Shown in pieces: positions 1 through 8,708 of a DNA stretch of 39,105 bases. The notes beneath the pieces are model-generated. The model ran no database searches, was not told where the DNA came from, and was given only the letters and a program-made list of their open reading frames with translations. How positions within the stretch are numbered: the stretch's first letter is position 1; each line of letters begins with the position of its first letter. The DNA lies in NCBI GenBank assembly GCA_015069195.1, contig SVJA01000018.1:1-39105 (forward strand). The letters run 5' to 3'. The DNA comes from Oscillospiraceae bacterium. Its GTDB lineage: Bacteria > Bacillota > Clostridia > UBA1212. The translations under genes and the position numbers were made by a program.

Positions 1-89
1 AATTTTGCCTTTAAAAAATGGCGAAATGCTAAAAAACCCAGTAATATCAAGGGTTTTGGACCACTAAAAAATATTTTTGTCCTTACTTG

Positions 90-190
90 ACACAAGCAGA
101 TGACCTTGGGCGTGTGGTGATTCCCAAAGAAATCCGTCGACCATGCGAATCCGTGAGAGAGATCCCTCACAAATATTTACTTTTAACATA
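90..190 (+). pseudogene. Frameshifted remnant of an AbrB/SpoVT-type DNA-binding domain
   Basis: From 99 the plus strand encodes DDLGRVVIPKEIRR, the hallmark core of the SpoVT/AbrB swapped-hairpin DNA-binding domain. After codon 138-140 the frame runs into unrelated residues. The next frame, from 143, gives MRIRERDPSQIF, which matches the usual continuation (LRIREGDPLEIF) at the correct spacing. The two halves fit if one base was lost at about 141-142. No start codon with a ribosome binding site is visible, and the second frame soon runs into non-homologous sequence. I read this as a decayed fragment of a transition-state-type regulator. A sequencing error or an off-window 5' part could mimic this. 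Confidence 0.7.
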
Positions 191-195
191 AACAT

Positions 196-225
196 GGCGT
201 GCAAATTTTGATGTATTTGCACGCC
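196..225. terminator. Hairpin between the AbrB remnant and the ClC gene
   Basis: A perfect 11-bp stem (196-206 with 215-225) closes an 8-nt loop. It is followed on the plus strand by a T-rich run (226-251), so it suits plus-strand termination of the remnant. It could also end the minus-strand ClC gene, whose stop is at 258, but no good U tract follows on that strand. Upstream at 33-57 there is a weaker 7-bp inverted repeat (AAAACCC/GGGTTTT). Confidence 0.6.
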
Positions 226-257
226 TTAAATTTTAAATCTCTTTTTTATTTGTAATT

Positions 258-1832
258 TTATTTTTCCTGCACACCCACAATCGCTTCCAGCTCATCTGTA
301 GTTCTTTCTTCGTCAAATGTAGTGTAACGGATGTGAAGTATGTCACCTTCCTGGATACCGTTGCCCTTATGCTTGGTTGCTTTTTGATTATTATTTTCTG
401 CGTGTTTTAACGAAAGGACGAAAAGACTCGGAGGCCAGAAGATGTCACGGATTTGCTTGCCGACTGCGAAAGAATCTTTTTGTATCGTCACGCATGTATC
501 GATGACTTTTGATTGGTGACTGACGGCGAGCTCCTCGAAGCGTTCCTCTACAACAGTGTCATTTATCGACATTACATCAAAAATTTCTGTCAGAATGTAG
601 GCTGTTGCGGCTACAATTATTACGTGAATGATATTTTCGTAACAACCCAAAACTTCTACTGCAAAAATGATGGCGGTAATAGGCATTTTCATCAAAGCTG
701 CGATGCATGCCGTTATTCCGAGAACCAGTATTACGGAGTGGAATTGTCCCGAAAGTCCGAAAATTGCCGTGAGTGATTTTTCTATCAATGTTGCAAGCAC
801 TGCACCGATTGCGAGCAAAGGAATAAACATTCCGCCTGTGATACGGTTTGTATTTGCACACAGAGTAAGCGTTGTTCTGATTACCAAAATCAATAACAAA
901 GTGATGATGGCTATGTTGCCATCAAATAATGACATTATAACTTCATGACCTGTCGATATGTAGGATTGTGACAAAAGTCCCAAAAGCAGTGTCACTGTAA
1001 AAATCGCGAAAATCTTTACTGCGTGCGGTATTTTCTTTAAATGAGTGTTAAAAAGATTTTTCAGCAGTTTGTAGTAGTTAAGGAAGATAACTGCAAACAG
1101 TCCCATAACGACACCGATAATTATCGGTATCCATATATTCTTTAAGCTCAGCGACACTATTTCCATTTTCGGAAAAAGACTGGTGCTGACACCCAGAATC
1201 GGTGATAATATTTCTGCGGTAATATTTGCAAATAAAACTGAGATAGAGGACACCATTATAATCATAGGAGAGATTCTCTGGTGGGCTTCTTCTACGGCAA
1301 ACATAATTCCGGAAATAGGAGCACCTGTTGCAACTGCAAAACCTGCACAAGCACCGCCTGTCATAGAATACCTGTTCCAAGCCTTGTGGGTTTTGGCCAT
1401 AGTTGAAACTGTGCCGCTTCCGATAGCTGTACCCATTTGCACCGAAGGACCTTCGTTTCCGAGAGGTACTCCGATAAGGAATGATACGAGGGATAAAAAG
1501 AAAACTCCGATAAGATTTCTAAGCCACTTAAACGTAATAATGCCCCTTAAAACCGCTATGGAAGTAGGAATACCGCCACCCCTTAAGTTTGGTGCTTTTT
1601 TGTGTATAAATACTACCAAAAATGAAAGCCCGAGAAGTCCTGCTAAAACAAACGGAACAAAAATAAGATTCTCTTTAAGAAGCGCATATCCTTTTTCTGA
1701 TAAGTGGATTATATGTGATGCACAGAATTTGTACAGCATGACAATAGCGCCGGTCAGGATACCGGTCGTAGAGCCGAAAATTATTGCCGGAAAGATTAAA
1801 TTTATCAGATAGTTTTTTAAATCTTTTTTCAT
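258..1832 (-). CDS. ClC-family chloride channel/antiporter with C-terminal TrkA-C domain
   Basis: This is a 524-residue polytopic membrane protein of the ClC family, which moves chloride or exchanges it for protons. The three ion-pathway motifs are visible: GGGIP (usually GSGIP), GNEGP carrying the gating glutamate, and GGMFIP. The last roughly 80 residues form a TrkA-C (RCK-C)-like ligand-binding domain, starting near IDTCVTIQ. That tail suggests control by a small ligand or by cell status. I chose the ATG at 1832 because it is preceded by AGGAAA. The longer open frame to 1901 would start upstream of the transcription start implied by a near-consensus promoter at 1872-1901. The Ser-to-Gly change in the first filter motif is notable. 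The GNEGP/GGGIP pattern argues against a fluoride-type ClC. Confidence 0.9.
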   Translation of the reverse strand: MKKDLKNYLINLIFPAIIFGSTTGILTGAIVMLYKFCASHIIHLSEKGYALLKENLIFVPFVLAGLLGLSFLVVFIHKKAPNLRGGGIPTSIAVLRGIITFKWLRNLIGVFFLSLVSFLIGVPLGNEGPSVQMGTAIGSGTVSTMAKTHKAWNRYSMTGGACAGFAVATGAPISGIMFAVEEAHQRISPMIIMVSSISVLFANITAEILSPILGVSTSLFPKMEIVSLSLKNIWIPIIIGVVMGLFAVIFLNYYKLLKNLFNTHLKKIPHAVKIFAIFTVTLLLGLLSQSYISTGHEVIMSLFDGNIAIITLLLILVIRTTLTLCANTNRITGGMFIPLLAIGAVLATLIEKSLTAIFGLSGQFHSVILVLGITACIAALMKMPITAIIFAVEVLGCYENIIHVIIVAATAYILTEIFDVMSINDTVVEERFEELAVSHQSKVIDTCVTIQKDSFAVGKQIRDIFWPPSLFVLSLKHAENNNQKATKHKGNGIQEGDILHIRYTTFDEERTTDELEAIVGVQEK

Positions 1833-1871
1833 AATGCAATTTCCTGTAAATTTGCTTTTGAATTCTGTAAA

Positions 1872-1901
1872 AGTATACTTCTCGCAAATAACAGATGTCA
1901 A
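1872..1901 (-). promoter_or_regulatory. Sigma-A promoter of the ClC gene
   Basis: Read on the minus strand, TTGACA (1896-1901), 18 nt and TATACT (1872-1877) form a near-consensus vegetative promoter. Transcription would begin near 1865, about 33 nt before the ATG at 1832. Confidence 0.75.
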
Positions 1902-1999
1902 TGTTTTTCACCGGAAACGGACTTGATATTGATAATAGAAAAATAATCTGATATTTTAAGACTATAAAAAACAAAAAAGTACGGACGGAGTTGTTTTGT

Positions 2000-2920
2000 A
2001 TGACAGAAACGCAGTATTTAAAAAATTTAGAAGTTCCGACAGAGAAAATTGATGTGGTGCTTGATACTGATGCCTGTAATGAAGTCGATGATCAGTTTGC
2101 GATAAGTTATATGCTTAAAAGTAGCCATAAATTAAATGTAAAGGGCATTTGTGCAGCTCCTTTTCTGAATGACAGATCAATATCTCCGAAAGAGGGTATG
2201 GATAAAAGTTACGATGAAATATTGAAACTTTTGACTCTTGCCGGGAAAGAAAATCTGAAAGAGTTTGTTTTCAAAGGTTCTGAGACATATTTGAGCGATG
2301 AGGAAACTTTTGTGAATTCAGAGGCAGCTGATTTTATTGCTGACCTGGCAAACGAATATTCTTCCGAAAAACCTCTTTATATTGTAGCAATAGGTGCGAT
2401 TACGAACGTTGCTTCGGCGATTCTGAAAAATCCGTTGGTGAAAGAAAATTGTGTAGTTGTCTGGCTCGGCGGTCACGGCACGCATATGCCGCTTCCTGCG
2501 TCAGAGTTTAATATGCAACAGGATATTGCCGCTGCGAGAGTTGTTTTCGGTTGCGGAGTACCGCTTGTACAGCTTCCTTGTTTTGGTATAGTAGATCATT
2601 TTGCAGCTTCAAAATATGAATTGGAACATTGGCTGAAGGGTAAAAATGCCTTATGTGACTATCTGTGTGAAAATACCGTAAAAGAGGCCGAGTCTTATGC
2701 ATCGGGAAAACCGTGGACTCGTATAATATGGGACGTCACTGCGATAGGATGGCTATTGAATGAAAATTCAAGGTTTATGGCAGATACACTTATTTTGAGT
2801 CCGATACCTGAGTATGATCATACATATTCTTTTGATGAAAAACGCCATAAAATAAGATATGTGTATCAAATATACAGAGATAATTTGTTTGAGGATTTGT
2901 ATGAAGCACTTTTGAGATAG
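2000..2920 (+). CDS. Nucleoside hydrolase (IUNH family)
   Basis: The 306-residue protein has the N-terminal calcium/ribose-binding signature of inosine-uridine nucleoside hydrolases as DTDACNEVDD (residues about 22-31). These enzymes cleave the N-glycosidic bond of nucleosides to give ribose and free base, in salvage or catabolism. The length fits the family (about 300-330), and no signal peptide is seen, so it is probably cytoplasmic. The ATG at 2000 is chosen because GGAG (1987-1990) lies 9 nt upstream; the in-frame TTG at 1991 would abut that site. It is transcribed alone, divergent from the ClC gene, and ends before a strong palindrome. The substrate preference cannot be told from the sequence. 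Confidence 0.88.
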   Translation: MTETQYLKNLEVPTEKIDVVLDTDACNEVDDQFAISYMLKSSHKLNVKGICAAPFLNDRSISPKEGMDKSYDEILKLLTLAGKENLKEFVFKGSETYLSDEETFVNSEAADFIADLANEYSSEKPLYIVAIGAITNVASAILKNPLVKENCVVVWLGGHGTHMPLPASEFNMQQDIAAARVVFGCGVPLVQLPCFGIVDHFAASKYELEHWLKGKNALCDYLCENTVKEAESYASGKPWTRIIWDVTAIGWLLNENSRFMADTLILSPIPEYDHTYSFDEKRHKIRYVYQIYRDNLFEDLYEALLR

Positions 2921-2938
2921 TGAAGCAGTATAAAAACG

Positions 2939-2996
2939 CATAAACATAAAAGGCATATCAAGCGTTGATCTCGCTGACATGCCTTTTATGTTTATG
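2939..2996. terminator. Bidirectional terminator between nucleoside hydrolase and GH36 genes
   Basis: A perfect 18-bp outer stem (2939-2956 with 2979-2996) encloses a small inner stem (AGCG 2961-2964 with CGCT 2972-2975). It sits between two convergent stop codons (2920 and 3019) and is AT-rich on both flanks, so it can serve both genes. Confidence 0.8.
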
Positions 2997-3018
2997 TAGA
3001 ATCTAAATCGAGTGTGTT

Positions 3019-5274
3019 TTATACCGGTTTAATAAGTGTGATGACACAATAATTTGCATTTGGAACCTTTATTTTTACACCGTTTGTCATAAGGTCTTTT
3101 CCTGTAGCTGTTACCGAAACAAGTCCGTCAAAGTCAGTAATTTTGTAAGTCTTTGATGCGTCAAGACCTTTGAGCTTAAATGTTTTTGTAAGTTCTGTAG
3201 ACTTTTCTGTGCAGTAGAACTGTGCAAAACCGCTTGAATCTTTCTTGTCAAAGAATTCCCATGCGTTCCATCTGTTTGCGTTAGTGCTGTAGGTTGTGAG
3301 CTGATAGTAATCGTCGTAATAATAATCACGTATCTGGTTGAATTCGCTGTAACTCTGTTTCATAAGATCCCAGCCTGCCTTGCTTGTGTTTGCATTAGCA
3401 GTGAGCATAGAGAACATAGAGTAATTCATTCTGTTTTTTACAAGGGAACTCTGATATGCCTGGTTTTTGAAATAAGGGAACCATGCAAAAAGTGTTTGTG
3501 TCATTTTTGCTTTCATCAGATAATCTTCGTGGTGTGCGTCAAACCAATCGGTATAATGGAGCGGTACTGAACGCTTCATTGTTTCAAGGTCGTTACGACC
3601 GCCGCCTGATGCGCAAGAGTCGATTACGAGTCCGGGGAATTTCTTGAGGAGAGAATCCCAGAAAGAAAGATAACCCTGTACATATTTGTTCTCTGTAATA
3701 CCGTATCTGTTAGTCTTGTCTGCAGATGCCCATGATGTTGCGGGATTTTCATTAAAGTCCTGTCTGTAGATATCTACACCGGCTTTTTCTATGACGGAGG
3801 TAATTTTATTGAACATCCATTTTTCACAATCTTTGTTGCCGAGGTTAACAATCTGATATGTATTGCTTCCGTTTTTACACTCGAGAAGCCATTCTGCTTT
3901 GAAGTCCGGATATTTCTTTAAGAAACCGGATTTACTTAATCTGACAACCTCAGGTTCGAACCAAAGAAGAAAATCAATATCGTTTTTATTTGTATAATCT
4001 TTTATATCGGACATACTGTTAGGGAATTTTTTCGTATCTATTTCCCAGACACCTGTTTTTAACTGTTCGCCTACAGAGCCGAAGAGTCCGTTATACCAGC
4101 CTGCGTCAAGCCATATCGATTCCACTTTAAGACCGTTGTCTTTAAATGCTTTGAGTGTTGCAACTGCGCTTGCTTCAGCGTCAGAGTCTTTATTTACTGA
4201 AGGTGACCAGGTACAAAGTGATGTATCGACGGTCTTGCCGTTGTCTTTGGGCATAACATCGTTAAGATAGTAGTGACGCCATGCATTTGTCTGTTCGTCT
4301 TTGCTGAGGTTTTCGTACTCTACAAAACCCATAAGAGGTGTTCTGATATTTTCACCGGGTGCGATGTAAGTCTGAATGCGACGTTGACCAGCAGTAACTA
4401 TAGTTTTGTTTGCGGATTTTGTGTATGTAAATGATGAAGACCAGGTTCCGGGCCAACCTATTGCAATGAAAGTGCCGCCGTTTCCGTGACGAAGATTGTA
4501 ATAGGGGAATGCTTCGTGAGTAGGTCTGCCGGTTGTGGAATTGTATGAGATTGTCTGAGCTGACAAAGCGATATCTATCTCGTTGTACTGTCCGTTGGAA
4601 TCACCTGAAAGAGTAGCAAGGCTCGGATTACTTCCGGAAAATTCGGGACAGAACATAAGGTCTTTTATAACCTTTGTATTGGTCTTGGAGTCATTTGTGA
4701 TATTAACAACATATTCGTATGCTTTTTCTGATGGGAAAACACGTGATGTAAGAGTGAACAATGCATTTATATCTGCACTGCGAAGTTTAATTTCCGTTTC
4801 TGTTCCTCGGTCAATACTTTTAAATGAACTGCCTTCTATTCTGAAACCCTTGAAACCTTTGTACGCTTTTGAACCGTAAGTGAATTCAATAGGGAAGTTC
4901 TCCAACTTTAAGAGCAGGTTGTCGTATTGAGATACAGCATTTGTCGGGTCGGGAGAAAAAGTTTTTTTGCCGGCCGAAGTCTTATAAAGAAAACTTGTAT
5001 CGCTTACAGGAATGCTTTTGTCAACGTTACTTGCACCGGGGGTAGAGGTCGCCGCTTGTGTGGCACCAGTAGTGCTTTCGGGATTTGTCTGACTTTCTGT
5101 TTCTTCCGGTGTGATATTATCTTCTGATACAGTTTCACCGGGTGTGCTCTCTGTGACGGAGTCTGTAGATTCGGGTGCAGCCGTTTGACTGTCACGGGGA
5201 TCTTTTGTACAGCCGGGGATGAGCATTGCTAAAATGAGTATCAATGATAATACTTTGCAAAAATTTTTCATCAT
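3019..5274 (-). CDS. GH36-like alpha-galactosidase lipoprotein
   Basis: This 751-residue protein is exported and lipid-anchored: a hydrophobic N terminus ends in the lipobox IPGC with the modified cysteine at 22. A Ser/Thr/Glu/Pro-rich spacer follows to about residue 85. A beta-sandwich region precedes a TIM barrel of the melibiase (GH36) type. Barrel landmarks are WLDAGWY, LLWFEPEVV, IYRQDFN with the expected nucleophile D506, and CASGGGRND with the expected acid/base D562. Family knowledge predicts release of terminal alpha-galactosyl residues from raffinose-type sugars or galactomannan at the cell surface. An alpha-N-acetylgalactosaminidase role is the main alternative. The first of two adjacent ATGs is preferred because AAGGAAA sits at good spacing. 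Confidence 0.85.
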   Translation of the reverse strand: MMKNFCKVLSLILILAMLIPGCTKDPRDSQTAAPESTDSVTESTPGETVSEDNITPEETESQTNPESTTGATQAATSTPGASNVDKSIPVSDTSFLYKTSAGKKTFSPDPTNAVSQYDNLLLKLENFPIEFTYGSKAYKGFKGFRIEGSSFKSIDRGTETEIKLRSADINALFTLTSRVFPSEKAYEYVVNITNDSKTNTKVIKDLMFCPEFSGSNPSLATLSGDSNGQYNEIDIALSAQTISYNSTTGRPTHEAFPYYNLRHGNGGTFIAIGWPGTWSSSFTYTKSANKTIVTAGQRRIQTYIAPGENIRTPLMGFVEYENLSKDEQTNAWRHYYLNDVMPKDNGKTVDTSLCTWSPSVNKDSDAEASAVATLKAFKDNGLKVESIWLDAGWYNGLFGSVGEQLKTGVWEIDTKKFPNSMSDIKDYTNKNDIDFLLWFEPEVVRLSKSGFLKKYPDFKAEWLLECKNGSNTYQIVNLGNKDCEKWMFNKITSVIEKAGVDIYRQDFNENPATSWASADKTNRYGITENKYVQGYLSFWDSLLKKFPGLVIDSCASGGGRNDLETMKRSVPLHYTDWFDAHHEDYLMKAKMTQTLFAWFPYFKNQAYQSSLVKNRMNYSMFSMLTANANTSKAGWDLMKQSYSEFNQIRDYYYDDYYQLTTYSTNANRWNAWEFFDKKDSSGFAQFYCTEKSTELTKTFKLKGLDASKTYKITDFDGLVSVTATGKDLMTNGVKIKVPNANYCVITLIKPV

Positions 5275-5310
5275 GGTAATTTTCCTTTCAAAATAATAAA
5301 CACTGACTAT

Positions 5311-5339
5311 ATTATAGTTACTAATTCATGTAAATTCAA
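5311..5339 (-). promoter_or_regulatory. Sigma-A promoter of the GH36 lipoprotein gene
   Basis: On the minus strand, TTGAAT (5334-5339), 17 nt and TATAAT (5311-5316) form a good promoter about 37 nt upstream of the ATG at 5274. No clear operator palindrome or catabolite-repression site was recognised beside it. Confidence 0.7.
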
Positions 5340-5369
5340 TAAAGTTAATTGAATGTTAATAAAATTTCC

Positions 5370-5399
5370 TTGCCGTGAATAATTTTCTTGTGATATCCT
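5370..5399 (+). promoter_or_regulatory. Possible promoter of the VanZ-like gene
   Basis: TTGCCG (5370-5375), 18 nt and TATCCT (5394-5399) make a weak vegetative promoter 25 nt before the TTG start at 5424. The fit is only moderate. Confidence 0.35.
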
Positions 5400-5423
5400 T
5401 AAAAAACGTGGGGGTGAGTCTGT

Positions 5424-6041
5424 TTGCTACAAGCTGCATGGAGTTATATTGAAAATGCTGTGCCGTTTATGTTGATAGCATTGCCTATTATAATCGGTTG
5501 GCGAATTATATCTGCTTGGATTACGGCAAAGAGTGCCGGCAGAACAATCAGAGAAACTTTGACTGTTTGGCGCGAGATTCTTGTTATATCGTTTGCAATT
5601 TATATCATATGGCTTGCGTCGCAGACAATTATTCCTCATATGGAATGGATTGACGGCGGTTTTGTTGTAAGTATTCCTGAAAACTATGTAGCCAAATTCA
5701 ACTATATTCCGTTTGCCGCGATATCTGATGCGATTTATAAGATTTTCGTGGATGTGAATTTGTATTATGTGATTTTTTTGGTGGGAAATATTCTTGTTTT
5801 TATTCCGATAGGTTTTTTTACAGGGCTTTTGACTACGAAAGAATTAAAATTCGGGCACGTAACGCTTATATCATTTTTGTCATCGGTTTTTATAGAAACT
5901 GTTCAGATTTTTCTGTCGAGAATGGTAGATATTGATGATGTGATATTAAATACTTTGGGCGGAGTTGTAGGGTATCTGTTGTTTATTTTGCTGATGAAAT
6001 CAGCACCAAAGTTTGTTGAAAAAGTGAAGTGTTGTTCTTGA
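5424..6041 (+). CDS. VanZ-like family membrane protein
   Basis: The 205-residue protein has about five hydrophobic helices. It carries the VanZ-like signature in its second half: NILVFIPIGF, then ETVQIF, R, and DIDDVILNTLGGVVGY. VanZ itself confers low-level teicoplanin resistance, but most VanZ-like proteins have no known substrate. This one is best called a membrane protein of that fold, not a resistance gene. It appears to start at TTG 5424 with GGGGGTGA (5409-5416) at 7 nt; the next in-frame ATG (5472) lies inside the first helix. It is monocistronic, with a hairpin immediately downstream. Confidence 0.8.
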   Translation: MLQAAWSYIENAVPFMLIALPIIIGWRIISAWITAKSAGRTIRETLTVWREILVISFAIYIIWLASQTIIPHMEWIDGGFVVSIPENYVAKFNYIPFAAISDAIYKIFVDVNLYYVIFLVGNILVFIPIGFFTGLLTTKELKFGHVTLISFLSSVFIETVQIFLSRMVDIDDVILNTLGGVVGYLLFILLMKSAPKFVEKVKCCS

Positions 6042-6046
6042 TAAAA

Positions 6047-6076
6047 TTCCCGGAGAATATTGAAAATTCTCGGGAA
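6047..6076 (+). terminator. Terminator of the VanZ-like gene
   Basis: An 11-bp stem with one bulged G (6047-6058 with 6066-6076) lies just after the stop at 6041. It is followed by a moderately T-rich stretch. Confidence 0.6.
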
Positions 6077-6149
6077 ATTGTTTATTATACAAGTATGAAA
6101 TACGATTGAAAAAGTTTATAAGATTATTATACGGAAACGAGGGATTTTT

Positions 6150-7769
6150 ATGAAATTAACTTTCCTTGGTGCAGCTCACGAAGTTACGGGTTCTTGTTCG
6201 CTTCTTGAAGCTTGCGGAAAGAATATCCTTATTGACTGCGGTATGGAGCAGGGCGCAGATATTTACGAAAACTGCGATTTGCCGATATCTCCTGCAAATA
6301 TTGATGCTATATGCCTTACGCATGCGCACATTGACCATTCGGGATTGGTCCCGGCGATGGTTGCTCAGGGTTATAAGGGTCCTGTATATGTGACACAGGC
6401 AACAGGCAGGCTTTGCAATATTATGCTTCGCGATTCTGCGTACATCCAGGAGCATGAGGCCGAGTGGAGAAACAGAAAGGCTAAACGAAACGGAACACCT
6501 CCTTATGTTCCGATATATACTGTAAACGATGCGGAACAGGCTCTTTCGCAGTTTGAAACTTTCGGTTATAACGAAACTGTTGATATTTTTGACGGTATAC
6601 AGATATTCTTTTCCGATGCAGGTCATTTGCTTGGATCTTCTTCTATTCACATTAAAGTAATTGAAAACGGCGAAACGAGAACGTTGCTTTTCTCAGGTGA
6701 CCTCGGAAATGTCAGCAGACCTCTTATCAGAGATCCGCAATCACCTCCTGATGCAGACTATGTGATTATAGAGTCTACATACGGCGACAGACTTCACGGA
6801 GCGCGCCCTGATTACGAAGTTCAGCTCTCTGCCATTATGCAGGACACTTTTGACCGCGGAGGAAATCTTGTAATACCGTCATTTGCCATAGGTAGGACAC
6901 AGGAACTTTTGTATCTCATAAGAAATATAAAGGAAAAACAACTCATAAAGGGTCATGACAATTTCCTTGTGTATGTAGATTCACCGCTTGCGGTAGAGGC
7001 TACAAAAATTTACAGCGACGGACTTACTGATTACTATGACAAAGAAACTCTTGAATTACTTGATAAAGGCATAGATCCGATAAATTTTGAAGGGTTGAAA
7101 CTAAGTATTACGTCCGCTGAATCAAAGGCGATAAACTTCAATACCACTCCGAAAGTGATAATTTCAGCTTCGGGTATGTGCGAGGCAGGTCGTATAAGAC
7201 ATCACTTAAAACACAATCTCTGGATGGATTCCAGCACAATTCTTTTCGTCGGATATCAGTCAGAAGGTACGGTCGGCAGAAAACTTGTTGACGGTGCAAA
7301 GTCGGTTCATCTTTTCGGAGAGGAAATTCAGGTGAATGCTAAAATTGCTTCTCTTGTGGGTATAAGCGGTCACGCAGACCGTGATATGCTGCTTAATTGG
7401 CTTGGTGCTATGAAACAAAAGCCGCGCAAGGTTTTTGTAAATCACGGTGATGATACCGTTTGTGATGACTTTGCCCAGACTATAAGTGACAGGCTTTATA
7501 TAAATGCCGTTGCTCCGTACAGCGGTGATGAGTTTGATTTGCTTACAGGAACTTGCACCGGAAAAGGAACTGTCAAAAAAGTCAGCAAACTTTCAAACGG
7601 TCGCCGCAGAGCAAACACGCTTTACAACAGACTTCTTGAAGCTCACAAAAGACTTCGTGTCGTTATCGATTCAAATCGCGATATTCCGAACCGCGATGTA
7701 GAGAAACTCATAGAGCAGATCAATTCACTGTGCGAAGAATATGCAAGAGAGTTGAATGATAAGAAATAA
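6150..7769 (+). CDS. MBL-fold/beta-CASP ribonuclease-like protein (CPSF73/YSH1 type)
   Basis: This 539-residue cytoplasmic protein has a metallo-beta-lactamase core with HAHIDH at 58-63, the Asp of SGDLGN and the His of the GHLLGSSS segment. These are zinc ligands of the RNA-processing MBL branch. A beta-CASP insertion follows (SFAIGRTQELL, then ISASGMCEAGRI). A C-terminal RNA-specificity region has GHADRD and a conserved His before GDD. Family members act as endo- and/or 5'-exoribonucleases in RNA maturation or decay. The start is well supported by GAGGGA before the ATG. It precedes the DUF1295 gene closely (16 nt to the chosen start), so the two are probably co-transcribed, although no functional link is known. 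It is distinct from RNase J in size and motifs. Confidence 0.88.
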   Translation: MKLTFLGAAHEVTGSCSLLEACGKNILIDCGMEQGADIYENCDLPISPANIDAICLTHAHIDHSGLVPAMVAQGYKGPVYVTQATGRLCNIMLRDSAYIQEHEAEWRNRKAKRNGTPPYVPIYTVNDAEQALSQFETFGYNETVDIFDGIQIFFSDAGHLLGSSSIHIKVIENGETRTLLFSGDLGNVSRPLIRDPQSPPDADYVIIESTYGDRLHGARPDYEVQLSAIMQDTFDRGGNLVIPSFAIGRTQELLYLIRNIKEKQLIKGHDNFLVYVDSPLAVEATKIYSDGLTDYYDKETLELLDKGIDPINFEGLKLSITSAESKAINFNTTPKVIISASGMCEAGRIRHHLKHNLWMDSSTILFVGYQSEGTVGRKLVDGAKSVHLFGEEIQVNAKIASLVGISGHADRDMLLNWLGAMKQKPRKVFVNHGDDTVCDDFAQTISDRLYINAVAPYSGDEFDLLTGTCTGKGTVKKVSKLSNGRRRANTLYNRLLEAHKRLRVVIDSNRDIPNRDVEKLIEQINSLCEEYARELNDKK

Positions 7770-7785
7770 TTTGTGTGGTGAACGG

Positions 7786-8652
7786 ATGAAAAGTTTAAAA
7801 CAAAACCGTGCGGCGAGCTTTGTCGTTGTAGTGTTGGTGTATGTGATAGCTGCCGTTGTAGGTGTTTTCGTTTATCAGGCTTTTGCAGTTGATTGGTGGT
7901 TGTCGCTTTTGATTGCGGATATTGTTGCAACCGTTGTAACATTTGTTTTCAGTGTGATATTCGGCAACGCATCGGTCTATGATCCGTATTGGAGTGTCCA
8001 GCCACCTGTGATCCTGGCAGCATTTGCTGTGGGGCAGAAATTAAATGCTTTCGGGGTTCTGCTGATTGTTGTTGTAGTTTTTTGGGCTCTTCGTCTGACA
8101 GCTAACTGGGCGTATACTTTTGCAAATCTTAATCATCAGGATTGGCGCTATACGATGCTCAAAGAAAAGACCAGTGTGTTATATCCGGCTATAAACTTTG
8201 TGGGAATTCATATGGTTCCGACGCTTGTGGTGTACGGATGTGTGTTGCCTGCCGTGTATGCTGTAAAAAGTAGTTTGGCTTTGAATGCAGGTAGTGTAGT
8301 CTTTCTGTGCGTGTCGCTTGGTGCGGCAATTATGCAGGGCACTGCGGATATACAGATGCACAAGTTCCGCAAAAATAAAAATGCACCATTTATACGAAAC
8401 GGTCTCTGGAAGTATTCAAGACATCCGAATTACCTCGGTGAAATACTTATGTGGTGGGGCATAGCTCTTTCTGTGATATGCGCTGCACCCGATGTGTGGT
8501 ATCTTGCGGTAGGTGCGATTGCGAATACCGTGTTGTTCTTGGCCGTAAGCATCCCGATAGCAGATGCCAGACAATCACGAAAGGACGGTTTTGCCGAGTA
8601 TAAAAGTGAGACGAGAATGTTGTTGCCGATAAAAAAGTTTTCCGAGACATAA
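7786..8652 (+). CDS. DUF1295 (steroid 5-alpha-reductase-like) membrane protein
   Basis: The protein has 288 residues and about seven hydrophobic segments. It carries the DUF1295 landmarks DPYWSVQPP near the N-terminal third and RHPNYLGEILMWWG near the C terminus. The latter is the cofactor-binding signature shared with steroid reductases and isoprenylcysteine methyltransferases. A role as an NAD(P)H-dependent membrane reductase is plausible, but the substrate is unknown. The start is uncertain: ATG 7786 follows GGTG and avoids overlap, while ATG 7756 would overlap the preceding gene by 14 nt and add ten residues. The stop codon lies inside a long palindrome. Confidence 0.8.
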   Translation: MKSLKQNRAASFVVVVLVYVIAAVVGVFVYQAFAVDWWLSLLIADIVATVVTFVFSVIFGNASVYDPYWSVQPPVILAAFAVGQKLNAFGVLLIVVVVFWALRLTANWAYTFANLNHQDWRYTMLKEKTSVLYPAINFVGIHMVPTLVVYGCVLPAVYAVKSSLALNAGSVVFLCVSLGAAIMQGTADIQMHKFRKNKNAPFIRNGLWKYSRHPNYLGEILMWWGIALSVICAAPDVWYLAVGAIANTVLFLAVSIPIADARQSRKDGFAEYKSETRMLLPIKKFSET

Positions 8653-8707
8653 ATTGCCATCAAAACAGCGAGGCGTTTCCGCCTCGCTGTTTTGATGGCA
8701 ATTTATG
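8648..8707. terminator. 28-bp perfect palindromic bidirectional terminator
   Basis: Bases 8648-8675 pair perfectly with 8680-8707 around a 4-nt loop. The stem has a GC-rich core and AT-rich base, and it contains the TAA of the DUF1295 gene (8650-8652). It stops one base before the stop of the convergent tcdA (8709). The symmetry gives a T-rich 3' arm on either strand. Confidence 0.88.
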
Positions 8708-8708
8708 T

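Noticed and set aside
1183-1812. Long plus-strand open frame (209 codons) across the ClC gene
   Set aside because: It is antisense to well-conserved ClC motifs, has no ribosome binding site or protein-like character, and is explained by codon bias of the real gene.
258-1832. Fluoride-specific ClC with a fluoride riboswitch
   Set aside because: The protein has GGGIP and GNEGP motifs of chloride-type ClCs, and the short 5' leader shows no fluoride riboswitch structure.
5424-6041. Glycopeptide resistance gene vanZ
   Set aside because: Only the VanZ-like fold signature is present and no van operon genes surround it; most such proteins are unrelated to resistance.
6156-6650. Minus-strand open frame of 164 codons within the beta-CASP gene
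   Set aside because: It lies antisense to the zinc-binding motifs, has unusual composition and no start signal.
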